Assembly: GCA_947453885.1 (NCBI GenBank)
Contig: CANGIF010000019.1
Span: 1 to 56,309 of the forward strand
Length of the DNA: 56,309 bases
Reading direction: 5' to 3'
From: Flavobacteriaceae bacterium
GTDB lineage: Bacteria > Bacteroidota > Bacteroidia > Flavobacteriales > Flavobacteriaceae
Of the stretch, positions 1 to 8,161 are shown one piece after another; within the stretch, counting starts at the first letter, position 1; each line of letters opens with the position of its first letter. The notes under the pieces were generated by a model. That model was given only the letters and a program-made list of their open reading frames with translations, was not told the origin of the DNA and did not search any database. A program made the position numbers and the translations under genes.

Positions 1-212
1 AAATACAACTTCTTTTCGCTTTTCCTAATCTTTTTTAACCCTTTTTCTCAATTTATTTTTAAAACTCTGATTGGGAATCCTATAACTGTTAAGCTTTTCT
101 TATCTTTAGTCAAATTTACTTGTCATTATTAATGTTTGTGACTCGTTTTTCGAGGGGTGATGGGTTAAATTGTACTACTACTTAGATTTTAAATAGTAAA
201 GCTCTTTTTTAT
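1..212. other. non-coding leader, no gene seen
   Basis: AT-rich stretch at the window edge. I see no convincing reading frame and no obvious end of an upstream gene. It leads into the promoter of the FtsE-type gene. Confidence 0.4.
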
Positions 213-243
213 TTTGAACTCAAGCGTTATCTTAGTACTTTTA
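213..243 (+). promoter_or_regulatory. Bacteroidota-type promoter of the ftsE-like gene
   Basis: TTTG at 213-216 is followed after exactly 19 bases by TACTTTTA at 236-243. This matches the Bacteroidota consensus TTTG-N19-TAnnTTTG except for the last base. It leaves a leader of about 15-20 nt before the ATG at 264. Confidence 0.6.
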
Positions 244-263
244 CAGCATTAAACAACAATACT

Positions 264-947
264 ATGTCGCAATCTGTTCTGTTACTAAATGATGTAACTA
301 TTTTTCAAGAAGGTAAAATTATTCTTTCTGACGTTAATCTTGATGTAAAAAAAGGAGAGTTCTTATATATTATAGGTAAAACTGGGTCTGGGAAAAGTAG
401 TTTTATGAAAACACTTTATGCTGATTTACCTTTAACCGAAGGTGAGGGAACTATTGTTGAATTTGATTTAAACGGATTGAAAGAAGATGACATTCCTTAT
501 TTAAGACGAAAAATCGGAATCGTTTTTCAAGATTTCAAGCTTTTACCTGATCGAAGTGTGTATGAAAACCTATTGTTTGTACTTAAGGCTACAGGATGGA
601 AGGATATTTCTGATATGGAATCAAAAATCAATGAAGTTTTAACAAAAGTTGGTTTAAATGATTTTGCCACAAAAATGCCTCACCAACTTTCGGGAGGTGA
701 ACAACAAAGTGTTGGAATTGCTAGAGCATTATTAAACGATCCAGAATTAATTTTAGCAGATGAACCAACAGGAAATTTAGATCCTCAAACAAGTGCAGAA
801 GTCCTAGCTGTATTAAAAAAGATAAATGAAAACGGCAAAACCGTAATCATGTGCACACATGATTATGCCGTTATTATGAAATTTCCTGCAAAAACTTTAA
901 AATGTGAAGACGGAAAAATATTTGAAGTTGTTCAAAAAACGGTATAA
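264..947 (+). CDS. ftsE: FtsE-type ABC transporter ATP-binding protein
   Basis: A 227-residue single ABC ATPase. Visible motifs are Walker [10 protein letters not shown] (about 38-46), Q-loop Gln near 89, signature LSGGEQQSV (about 142-150), Walker B LILADEP (about 162-168) and the H-loop His near 199. Length and signature fit the FtsE/LolD class. FtsE partners with the membrane protein FtsX to control cell-wall hydrolases at division, on the cytoplasmic face of the inner membrane. No ftsX is adjacent, so the FtsE assignment rather than another short ABC ATPase rests on family resemblance. Its TAA overlaps the ATG of the next gene by one base, suggesting translational coupling. Confidence 0.8.
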   Translation: MSQSVLLLNDVTIFQEGKIILSDVNLDVKKGEFLYIIGKTGSGKSSFMKTLYADLPLTEGEGTIVEFDLNGLKEDDIPYLRRKIGIVFQDFKLLPDRSVYENLLFVLKATGWKDISDMESKINEVLTKVGLNDFATKMPHQLSGGEQQSVGIARALLNDPELILADEPTGNLDPQTSAEVLAVLKKINENGKTVIMCTHDYAVIMKFPAKTLKCEDGKIFEVVQKTV

Positions 948-1837
948 TGCTTTCTATTCTAATACCTATATACGCTTATAATGTTTTACCTTTAGTTACC
1001 GAACTACAAAAACAATGTGAAAAAGAGTTGCTTGAATATGAGATTTTGTGTCAGGACGACGCTTCTTTTTCTGAATGTAACATAGAAAATGAACGCATAA
1101 ATTTGTTGCCCAATTGCAGTTTTGTTGCTTTAAGCAAAAATGTTGCACATCGAGAAAACCGAAATAAACTTGCTGAACAAGCAAAATACGAATACCTGCT
1201 GTTTGTTGATGGCGATTCCATATGTAGTAGTCCTACTTATATTCAAAAATTTATTTCGTCAATTAATAACTTTGATGTTGTTTACGGTGGTCGTTTGCAT
1301 CCTTCTACTTGTCCAAGTGACAAGCAAAAACTTCGGTGGAAATATGGCTTTTATATTGAAGACCAACTCGCTGATGCTCGAAAAAAAAGACCCTATTCTT
1401 CCTTACTTTTTAACAATACCCTAATTAAAAAAGAATGTTTTAATCAAATAAAATTTGATCGAAACATGAAAAAATACGGGCACGATGATACTCAATTGGC
1501 TTTTGAATTGAATTTGCTTCAGGCTTCTGTTTTACATATTGACAATCAAATTGAACATGGAGCTATTGACACCAATAGTATTTATCTTAATAAAACTAAG
1601 GAATCACTTGAAAACATCTTACAATTGTACGACGAGCAAAAAATAAGCATTTCGTTTCTTAGAATAGTTACATTATTAGATTTTTTAAAGCGTTCTAAAT
1701 TGTTTTACCCAATTAGCATATTGTACGTTTTTTTTGAAAAACAATTGTATAAAAATCTAGTTGGAAACCATCCAAATCTTCTTTTTTTTACAGCTTTCAG
1801 AGTTGGATATTTGTGTCAATTACTTAGAAAAAAGTGA
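947..1837 (+). CDS. glycosyltransferase family 2 (GT-A fold)
   Basis: A 296-residue GT2-like protein opening with the usual N-terminal strand (LSILIPIYAYN). It has a QDDAS element near 36-40 and a DxD-type metal/nucleotide-sugar motif VDGDS near 87-91. There is no clear membrane segment, so it probably acts on the inner face of the membrane on a lipid-linked glycan. The donor and acceptor cannot be read from the sequence. It starts on the stop codon of the ftsE-like gene, and its 3' end overlaps the convergent GT4 gene by 18 bp (1820-1837). Confidence 0.8.
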   Translation: MLSILIPIYAYNVLPLVTELQKQCEKELLEYEILCQDDASFSECNIENERINLLPNCSFVALSKNVAHRENRNKLAEQAKYEYLLFVDGDSICSSPTYIQKFISSINNFDVVYGGRLHPSTCPSDKQKLRWKYGFYIEDQLADARKKRPYSSLLFNNTLIKKECFNQIKFDRNMKKYGHDDTQLAFELNLLQASVLHIDNQIEHGAIDTNSIYLNKTKESLENILQLYDEQKISISFLRIVTLLDFLKRSKLFYPISILYVFFEKQLYKNLVGNHPNLLFFTAFRVGYLCQLLRKK

Positions 1838-2920
1838 TATAAACAAACTGTTCCACTGTTCCATACACGATTCAATTTGATAAATTGAAACACTTTCTTT
1901 AGCCTTTTTTCCTAGCTCCAAGCGCAAGGATTGGTTTTCTATTAGTTCACACACTTTAGAAACGTAACCTTCTTCGTTATCATTTGGAACTAAATACCCG
2001 TTTTGATTGTTAGTAATTATGGATCTTGGTCCACAAGGACAATCATAAGCAATGCAGGGAACTCCCGACTCCATAGCTTCAATTAATACCATTCCGAAAC
2101 CTTCATAGCGGGAAGTCATAAGGTAAATAGAGACTTCCTTATATTTTTCTTCTATGTGTAGAATAGGTTTAAAAAAAGAAATGTGGTTTTGAACTTCATT
2201 TTGTAAAGCTAATGCTTCCAAATCTATTGGTCCATCCGTATTTGCATAAACATTTAAATGCCAATCAGGGTGTTTAGCAACAACTTTTTTCCAAATGGCA
2301 AACATTCTATCATAGCCTTTTTCATAATTTGGTCTGCCTACTGCCATAGCCAATTTTGACTGTAAAGTAGCAAATTCAGTAGTTGCATATCCTAAAGGAT
2401 TTGGTATTACCAATCCTTCTTTTAAACGCCATTCTACAATACTCTCGTTTGATTCTACAATTACCTTGTCGAATTTTGTAATGCCAATTGTTTTTACAAA
2501 AACTGTAACCAAATGAGTTACTCTAATAATCAAATTGTACTGAAAAGAGTGTTCACTAATGTATTTTGAACTGTGAATCTCTAGTAATTTAGACACTTTA
2601 GAAGATAGTAAAAAGGGCAACAAAAAAGCTTTAACACCGTTGTCGCACACTATTAAATGGTCAGGATGTAAAGTTAAAACGAGTTGGTTTACTTCCTTTT
2701 TATAGGCTTTTAAAAAAGAAAAACCAGTTCCTTTCAAGGAAATATCGTGGTAGGCAATGGCAGGATGAAAATTAAAAAACAAGGGGGCGTTCCCTTTATT
2801 TTGAGTTACAATATGAATTTCATAGCCCCACTTCTCAATTAAATACCAGGTTTTAATAGACAAAACCCTTGCTACACCGCCTTCGTTATTGATGTTGGGA
2901 ACTAAATAGAGTAGTTTCAT
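1820..2920 (-). CDS. glycosyltransferase family 4 (GT-B fold)
   Basis: A 366-residue retaining glycosyltransferase. The N-terminal half has the acceptor-side Rossmann opening (LLYLVPNINNEGGVARV). The C-terminal half has the GT1/GT4 donor domain beginning at MAVGRPNYEKGYDR and the E-x7-E motif EGFGMVLIEA, followed by CGPRSII. It probably adds a hexose or related sugar to a surface glycan; the sugar is not predictable. A good -7 promoter element lies 14 bases upstream of the start. It is transcribed toward the preceding GT2 gene. Confidence 0.85.
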   Translation of the reverse strand: MKLLYLVPNINNEGGVARVLSIKTWYLIEKWGYEIHIVTQNKGNAPLFFNFHPAIAYHDISLKGTGFSFLKAYKKEVNQLVLTLHPDHLIVCDNGVKAFLLPFLLSSKVSKLLEIHSSKYISEHSFQYNLIIRVTHLVTVFVKTIGITKFDKVIVESNESIVEWRLKEGLVIPNPLGYATTEFATLQSKLAMAVGRPNYEKGYDRMFAIWKKVVAKHPDWHLNVYANTDGPIDLEALALQNEVQNHISFFKPILHIEEKYKEVSIYLMTSRYEGFGMVLIEAMESGVPCIAYDCPCGPRSIITNNQNGYLVPNDNEEGYVSKVCELIENQSLRLELGKKAKESVSIYQIESCMEQWNSLFISLFSK

Positions 2921-2934
2921 TTTTTTGATTTGAA

Positions 2935-2942
2935 CAAATGTA
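2935..2942 (-). promoter_or_regulatory. -7 promoter element of the GT4 gene
   Basis: Read on the minus strand this is TACATTTG, a perfect TAnnTTTG match. It lies 14 bases upstream of the ATG ending at 2920. Confidence 0.5.
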
Positions 2943-3011
2943 TTATTTTATACTTTAAATAACAATTGTAATGAAAATTAAGTATTTTTAGCCTTCATTA
3001 TTACTATTAAA

Positions 3012-3946
3012 ATGCAAAAAAACTACATCATTATTGCCCATAAACCCCCAACCAAGTCTTACAATTGGTCAATGGTCTCGATGATGGTTGTTCCTCATTT
3101 TAAATACATATAAATATTGAAATCGACATTCGTCCTTTTTTAAACGTTTTTACTTCAAAACAGCAAGTGCAATTTATTGCACCAAGAGAAAAAAGCACTT
3201 GGGCCGATGTGGGCGTTGTAAAAGCCACCCTAAACGGCATGAAACAAATTTGTAGGGAAGGCAAAAATGGGTATTGTATTTTAATGAGTGGGCAGGATTT
3301 CCCTATAAAAGCAATGCACACAGTACTGCTTTTTTACAAAAAAACTATGGCAAAGAATTTATTGAAACCTTCAAAATTCCTACCGACAACTGGTTTGAAA
3401 AAGGAATAAACAGGATAGAACATTACAAATTTAATTTATCAACGAAAAGAGGTGATTTTGTGGTTGTTCCTTCTATATACAACCGTGCTTTTTACACATT
3501 AAAAACCGGCAAAGCTATTGTTAAATTACTTTTGGCAGGAAAAATAAAAGCCCTGCATGCTTTTAAAAAAAAGAACGTTTCCTAACTATCTCGAACCTTA
3601 TGGCGGCGGACAATGGTGGTGTTTGACTACAACTTTGATTGAAAAAATACTAACATTTGTGGACGAAAACCCTGACTATTTACACTATCCTACCTACTCC
3701 CTAATTCCTGACGAGCTTTTTTTTCAGTCCATTGTGCACTATTTACTAAATGGCGAAACGGATTTACTCATGGATTCCGTAACATTTGTAGATTGGGAAC
3801 GAAAAAACAGTGTTGGCGCTCCTACTTTTACATTGTCCGACTTTGAACTTTTACAATCGCAGCCCGAAAACAAACTGTTTGCACGGAAATTTGACGTTAC
3901 ATTTGACGCCGAAATTTTAAAAAAAGTAGCTGAATTTATTTCTTAA
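3012..3946 (+). pseudogene. decayed core-2/I-branching (GT14-like) glycosyltransferase
   Basis: Joined fragments give about 311 codons, close to the length of bacterial core-2/I-branching beta-1,6-N-acetylglucosaminyltransferase relatives. The start reads YIIIAHK. After a one-base loss near 3041-3050 the frame continues as TPNQVLQLVNGLDD, then meets an in-frame TAA at 3101-3103 where a Tyr is expected. It continues through STWADVGVV and the family motif MSGQDFPIKS. The frame shifts again at the A-run near 3306-3310 and once more at the A-run near 3565-3573, then runs through LEPYGGGQWW to the end. Three single-base shifts, all in homopolymers, plus a stop mean no full protein is made. Sequencing error could explain the indels but less easily the stop. 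Confidence 0.8.
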
Positions 3947-4341
3947 CTATTTTTTTTAGATTGTAAAAAAGAGTCAAAATCTCTAATATAATCAGCTTCT
4001 TGAAACGCTTCTGATGCCAAAACCAAACAAACTGCGCCTGATGAAAAATTTTCGAGTTCGCGCCACGTGTTGCTTTTTATCAACAATCCTTTATCGGGCT
4101 TGTTTAACGTTATTGTTTGTTCCGAAATGCCATCTTTTAAAATAACATCAAAACTACCCGAAACGGCTATGAGCACTTGTTCCAAATGTTTATGAGCATG
4201 TCCTCCCCTTTTGGCATAGCTTGGAATGTCGTACAAATAATACACTCTTTTTATGACAAATGGAATGACATCCAACTCTACAACGCCAATAGTACCTAAG
4301 TTGTTTTCAATTTTTGGAATTTGAATAGTCGCTATATCCAT
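3943..4341 (-). CDS. fdtA: FdtA/QdtA-type sugar 3,4-ketoisomerase (cupin)
   Basis: A 132-residue single cupin domain of the WxcM/FdtA/QdtA family. The conserved metal-free catalytic segment is visible as RGGHAHK (about 45-51). Characterised members isomerise dTDP-4-keto-6-deoxyglucose to the 3-keto sugar on the way to dTDP-Fuc3NAc or Qui3NAc. No aminotransferase or acyltransferase partner lies beside it, so it may supply a precursor made elsewhere or act alone. It converges on the pseudogene with a 4-bp overlap, and a -7 promoter element is 24 bases upstream. Confidence 0.8.
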   Translation of the reverse strand: MDIATIQIPKIENNLGTIGVVELDVIPFVIKRVYYLYDIPSYAKRGGHAHKHLEQVLIAVSGSFDVILKDGISEQTITLNKPDKGLLIKSNTWRELENFSSGAVCLVLASEAFQEADYIRDFDSFLQSKKNS

Positions 4342-4364
4342 TTTAAATTTTGAAATTATTTTAA

Positions 4365-4372
4365 CAAATGTA
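4365..4372 (-). promoter_or_regulatory. -7 promoter element of the fdtA-like gene
   Basis: Minus-strand TACATTTG, matching TAnnTTTG, ends 24 bases before the start codon at 4341. Confidence 0.5.
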
Positions 4373-4448
4373 TTTATTTTATCATTAAAAACTAAATAAT
4401 ACCGCCAATTATTAATTTTAGAGCACCTGTTCTAGCTATGGTCATTTT

Positions 4449-4583
4449 ATAGGTTTTAGGTGATAGGCATAACATTGTGGCAATTGTAAAAAGGTGGTAG
4501 GTAATAGGTTGTAGGTAGTAGGCAATAGTAAAAAACCTATCACCTACCACCTACAGCCTACTACCCCCCAACCTAAAACCTAG
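4449..4583. repeat. GTAGGT-rich inverted repeat
   Basis: The outer arms carry TAGGTTTTAGGT (4450-4461) and its complement (4571-4582). The inner arms 4493-4522 and 4536-4565 are a 30-bp inverted repeat with 7 mismatches around a 13-nt loop. Arms are built of a rough 7-bp word (TAGGTRG). It lies just downstream of the T9SS gene ending at 4588 and could fold as its 3' hairpin. A third copy of the 12-mer lies on the other side of that gene (6398-6409). Confidence 0.7.
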
Positions 4584-4587
4584 TTCC

Positions 4588-6123
4588 CTATTCCTTCACA
4601 AACTTGGTTGAAAATTGGTCTTTGCCAAAAGTGGCTTCAAGGAAATAAGTACCGCTTGCGAGTGGTGCTACGTTGACTTGATTGGTGTTGGTGGTTTGTG
4701 TGAGTACCACTTTACCCATTAGGTCAGTAATGGTAATACTGTCTATAACTGTATTGTTATTGCTTTGAACGGTAAGCAGCGTACTTGCCGGGTTAGGATA
4801 CACCACTAACGCCTCTTTTACAAAACCAGTGGTGGACAACTCCGGTCCTAGTTTGACTACCCAAGCATCGTTAACCCCATGATTTCCTGTGACATCTCCA
4901 TTTGTGGAATAAGTTAAACCTGCTACTATATAACCGCCATCGGTCGTGGGTTGAATGCTATTAGTTTGATCATAATCTGTTCCTCCTAAGGCTTTTTGCC
5001 ATAGCACGCTGCCTGTGCTGCTGAGTTTCACTACCCAAGCATCTCCATTTCCATGATTTCCTGTTACATCACCGTCATTGGATCGAGTATAACCTGCCAT
5101 AACATATCCTCCATCGGTTGTGGATTGAATGCTAGAAACAACTTCCCAAGCTGTTCCTCCCAAGGCTTTTTGCCACACGATAGCACCTGTAGCATCTAAT
5201 TTCACTATCCAAGCATCATCAATTCCATGATTTCCTATTACATCGCCGTCAGTGGAAAAAGTAGTACTTGCCAATATATAACCGCCATCGGGAGTGGGAT
5301 GAATGCTAAAAGCCTTATCATCAATTGTTCCTCCCAAGCATTTTTGCCATTCTACAATCCCTGTAACTGAAAGTTTTACTACCCAAGCGTCATAACCTCC
5401 ATGATTTCCTGTTACATCACCGTTAATGGAATTTGTATAACCTGCCACGATATAACCGCCATCAGTAGTAGGTTGAATGCTGTAAGCCAAATCATAACCT
5501 GTTCCTCCCAAGGTTTTTTGCCATTGCAAGCTGCCCGTACTGCTGAGTTTCACTACCCAAGCATCGTTAACCCCATGATTTCCTGTGACATCGCCGTCAG
5601 TGGAATAAGTAGTACCTGCTACAATATAACCGCCATCGGGAGTGGATTGAATGTCATAAGCAACATCGCTAACTGTTCCTCCCAAGGCTTTTTGCCACTC
5701 AATATTACCCGTAGTTCCCAGTTTAACTACCCAAGCATCATTACCACTATGATTTCCTGTTACATCGCCGTTAATGGATTGAGTATAACCTGCCATTATA
5801 TAACCGCCATCGGGAGTGAGTTGAATGCTATAAGCATAATCATCAGCTGTTCCTCCCAAGGTTTTTTGCCATTGCAAGCTGCCTGTGCTGCTGAGTTTTA
5901 CTACCCAAGCATCACGAACTCCATGATTTCCTGTTACATCTCCATCATTAGATGTAGTATATCCTGCCATAATATAACCGCCATCGGGAGTGGGTTGAAT
6001 GCAATTGGCATATTCATCACTTGTTCCTCCCAAGCATTTCTGCCATTGTATGGCTGGGGTTTGTTGTGCAAAAGTGGTTAGTTGTACTAGCGCAAAGGCT
6101 AGGATAAGTAGTGTTTTTTTCAT
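4588..6123 (-). CDS. T9SS-exported seven-repeat beta-propeller-like protein
   Basis: A 511-residue protein with an N-terminal signal peptide (cleavage near TTFAQ). It has seven tandem repeats of about 54 residues, each opening with a WQKxLGGT-type block and containing DGGYIxAG, DGDVTGNHG and DAWVVKL. The last 80 or so residues form a T9SS type A sorting domain (VYPNPA... GTYFLE... KFVKE). Seven repeats fit a seven-bladed propeller; that is inference. It is presumably exported and anchored or released at the cell surface. Ligand unknown. A close paralogue lies at 50187-51704. Base composition is visibly less AT-rich than most neighbours. Confidence 0.85.
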   Translation of the reverse strand: MKKTLLILAFALVQLTTFAQQTPAIQWQKCLGGTSDEYANCIQPTPDGGYIMAGYTTSNDGDVTGNHGVRDAWVVKLSSTGSLQWQKTLGGTADDYAYSIQLTPDGGYIMAGYTQSINGDVTGNHSGNDAWVVKLGTTGNIEWQKALGGTVSDVAYDIQSTPDGGYIVAGTTYSTDGDVTGNHGVNDAWVVKLSSTGSLQWQKTLGGTGYDLAYSIQPTTDGGYIVAGYTNSINGDVTGNHGGYDAWVVKLSVTGIVEWQKCLGGTIDDKAFSIHPTPDGGYILASTTFSTDGDVIGNHGIDDAWIVKLDATGAIVWQKALGGTAWEVVSSIQSTTDGGYVMAGYTRSNDGDVTGNHGNGDAWVVKLSSTGSVLWQKALGGTDYDQTNSIQPTTDGGYIVAGLTYSTNGDVTGNHGVNDAWVVKLGPELSTTGFVKEALVVYPNPASTLLTVQSNNNTVIDSITITDLMGKVVLTQTTNTNQVNVAPLASGTYFLEATFGKDQFSTKFVKE

Positions 6124-6506
6124 GATGTTGCGTTTTTAAAGTTGAAAAAAATAAAATGATAGGGCTAATATAAGTAAAAATTGTTGCTCTTTCTATTTTA
6201 AAGGATAATTTACAAAGTAATACGCACTGCTCTAGTAACACATTTAACGCGGCTTTACTTTGTCGTCTGTTCGCTATTGCTCAGAGGCAATACGTGCCGC
6301 CTCCAATTGGCAACTAAAACAAATCTAGTAAAAAGTTAGATAATACTATCCTATAGGAACTATCGAATTAATTTGTTGTACAATCCTACAACCTACTACC
6401 TAAAACCTATGTACCCAATTACGGCGCTTTTTTCGAGTTGTACTAGTAATTTAGGTTGGTAGGTTGGCATAAGAGGCAACTTACTTTCAATACAACAGCA
6501 TTTAAA
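6124..6506. other. non-coding region upstream of the T9SS gene
   Basis: About 380 bp without a supported gene. It probably holds the promoter of the minus-strand T9SS gene; TATATTAGC around 6160-6170 on the minus strand is a weak -7-like sequence. The GTAGGT-family copy at 6385-6410 is inside it. Confidence 0.4.
6385..6410 (-). repeat. GTAGGT-family repeat copy
   Basis: The minus strand reads ATAGGTTTTAGGT followed by AGTAGGTTGTAGG. The first 13 bases are identical to 4449-4461, and the 12-mer ACCTAAAACCTA recurs at 4571-4582. With that element it brackets the T9SS gene. Confidence 0.6.
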
Positions 6507-6716
6507 ACTATTAATAACAAGCTATTATGTAGTAATAACACGGGGGTATGCATTAATAACATGGGGGTATGCATTAATAACAAACCTTTATGTAATAATA
6601 ACACGACGTTATGCATTAATAACATGTCGTTATATATTAATAATACAACTTTATATATTAATAATACATGGTTATGTATTAATAACACAAAACTATATTA
6701 TAATAACAGTATTTTA
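6507..6716. repeat. 21-bp-period degenerate tandem array 1a (10 units)
   Basis: Ten contiguous 21-bp units with no length change, starting at 6507, 6528, 6549, 6570, 6591, 6612, 6633, 6654, 6675 and 6696. In the unit phase the consensus is TRY ATT AAT AAY AYR NNN KTA. The ATTAATAAY core and final KTA are conserved, and about five bases before KTA vary freely. Both strands are open because 21 is a multiple of three, but no start signal or family resemblance supports a protein. Confidence 0.85.
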
Positions 6717-6753
6717 AAGACATCGTACACTTTTTTCGCTTCCAAGTGATTTT

Positions 6754-6879
6754 GTATTGCTTTACGGTGCTGTAGTACTACCTTACGGCTTACTATTGCT
6801 GCTTTTGGGTGCTGTAGTATTGGTTCAAAGCTTTGTATTTTTGACTTACTGGTGTGTAGTATTGCCTATCGGTAGGTTA
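6754..6879. repeat. 21-bp-period degenerate tandem array 1b (6 units)
   Basis: Six contiguous units of exactly 21 bp start at 6754, 6775, 6796, 6817, 6838 and 6859. The rough consensus is GTATTGCYTTACGGTGYTGTA. A seventh very weak unit may run to 6900. The unit differs from array 1a 38 bp away but shares the period and the GTA/TTA at the unit edge. Confidence 0.75.
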
Positions 6880-7011
6880 TTTATAGGAGTAGTCATCAGA
6901 TGGTGTACACACAAAATAGGCTTCGGGAATTTAAAAAGTGGCAATTTAAAAACTACTTGACGTTTTTTTAAAACACAAATGCTTGGTTTCTTTATGCAAC
7001 AAAAAGAGGAA

Positions 7012-8115
7012 TTATCCTTTTAGATTCAGCAAGCGCAACCATTGGTTGCCTATGTTGGATAACGAAAAAGGTTGTACACTTTGGTAGGCAAATGCTTTGC
7101 AGGCGTTGTACAAAGTGGTGTCGGCAGTAAACCGGTCAAACGCTTGAGAGAGTTGTTCGGTGTTTTGGTTTTCGACCAAAAGTCCGTTTTGTTGGTGGAC
7201 AATGATTTCGCTTGGTCCCGACAAGCAATCAAAAGCTACAACAGGTGTTCCGCAGGCAAGCGATTCTAAAATGACGTTGGGAAACCCTTCGTTTAGGCTA
7301 CTCAAAACAAAAAATTTGGCGTGTTTGAAATACGGAAAAGGATTGTGCTGATGGCCAAGAAAATGTATTTTGTCGGCAAGATGTAAGTCGAGCGCGAGTT
7401 GTTGCCATTTCGCTTTTAATGCGCCATTGCCCAAAAGTACCAGATGTATGTTTTGAGCAGGCAAGGTAGATTGAGAATAGGCTTTTATTAATTTGTCGAA
7501 TTGTTTGATGTTGGTTTCCATTTGCCCCATGCCTAAAATATAGGAAAAGTGAAGTGGTGGGAACGCTTCTTTTTTAACTTCAATTTCTTCTAAATTGATT
7601 GGATTGTAAATTGTTTGAACGTTTTTTAAACGGTGTTTTTGTTCAATTAGGTGTTGTGAAGCTGCTGATATGGTAACTATTTTGAAACAGTTTTGGTACA
7701 TCAACCGGGTTACCCTTGTTTGATTGGGCATGTAATGGTCAATCAAATAGCTGTGAACGGTAAAAATAGTTTTGGTGTTGTACATCCATTTTGCAATGAG
7801 CATTTCTTGAAGTGGTTTTATGCGAAAACGAAAATCAATGATGCAATGAAACTGTTGTTCTTTTAGGTAACGATTTAAAATCCAGAGTCGTTTGAGTTTG
7901 TTAAACACACCGTTGGTTTCGTTTTTATGTTCGCCTAAATTCAAAACTACGCCGGCATGTTGGTAGGAAATTTCGTTTACAACAATGATGTTGTGTACTT
8001 CAATTTCATTTTGGTCAAAGAATAACGAAAGATTTGCCATTACTTTTTCGGCGCCGCCAATTCCGAGTCGATAACCAATTAATGCAATTTTGTATTTTTT
8101 GTTTTGTTGAATCAT
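7012..8115 (-). CDS. glycosyltransferase family 4 (GT-B fold)
   Basis: A 367-residue GT4. The N-terminal domain starts YKIALIGYRLGIGGAEKVM with the glycine-rich acceptor-side loop. The C-terminal donor domain has ILGMGQMETNIKQFDKLI and the E-x7-E motif EGFPNVILES, followed by ACGTPVVAFDCLSGPSEII. The ending resembles the GT4 at 1820-2920, so the two may build the same glycan, but they are not close copies. The specific sugar is unknown. It is divergent from the following GT2 gene with 46 bp between starts, and its promoter reaches into that gene. Confidence 0.85.
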   Translation of the reverse strand: MIQQNKKYKIALIGYRLGIGGAEKVMANLSLFFDQNEIEVHNIIVVNEISYQHAGVVLNLGEHKNETNGVFNKLKRLWILNRYLKEQQFHCIIDFRFRIKPLQEMLIAKWMYNTKTIFTVHSYLIDHYMPNQTRVTRLMYQNCFKIVTISAASQHLIEQKHRLKNVQTIYNPINLEEIEVKKEAFPPLHFSYILGMGQMETNIKQFDKLIKAYSQSTLPAQNIHLVLLGNGALKAKWQQLALDLHLADKIHFLGHQHNPFPYFKHAKFFVLSSLNEGFPNVILESLACGTPVVAFDCLSGPSEIIVHQQNGLLVENQNTEQLSQAFDRFTADTTLYNACKAFAYQSVQPFSLSNIGNQWLRLLNLKG

Positions 8116-8137
8116 TAAGTAATTCCTATTTTCGTAT

Positions 8138-8145
8138 CAAATATA
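8138..8145 (-). promoter_or_regulatory. -7 promoter element of the GT4 gene
   Basis: Minus-strand TATATTTG, perfect TAnnTTTG. Nineteen bases further upstream is GTTG (8165-8168), a fair -33 match, which falls inside the first codons of the divergent GT2 gene. Confidence 0.55.
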
Positions 8146-8161
8146 ACGTTTTTACTATAAC

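Noticed and set aside
5401..6081. 226-codon plus-strand frame opposite the T9SS gene
   Set aside because: Periodic mirror of the repeats on the other strand. It lacks features of its own, and the minus-strand protein has a signal peptide and sorting domain.
6507..6716. CRISPR array
   Set aside because: Units are contiguous at 21 bp with only about five variable bases, no spacers of 25-40 bp, no exact repeats and no cas genes in the window.
6456..6749. Open frames on both strands through array 1a
   Set aside because: A 21-bp unit without stop codons opens all copies at once, so openness is automatic. No start signal, signal peptide or family resemblance was seen. Kept as a repeat, with coding noted as an alternative.
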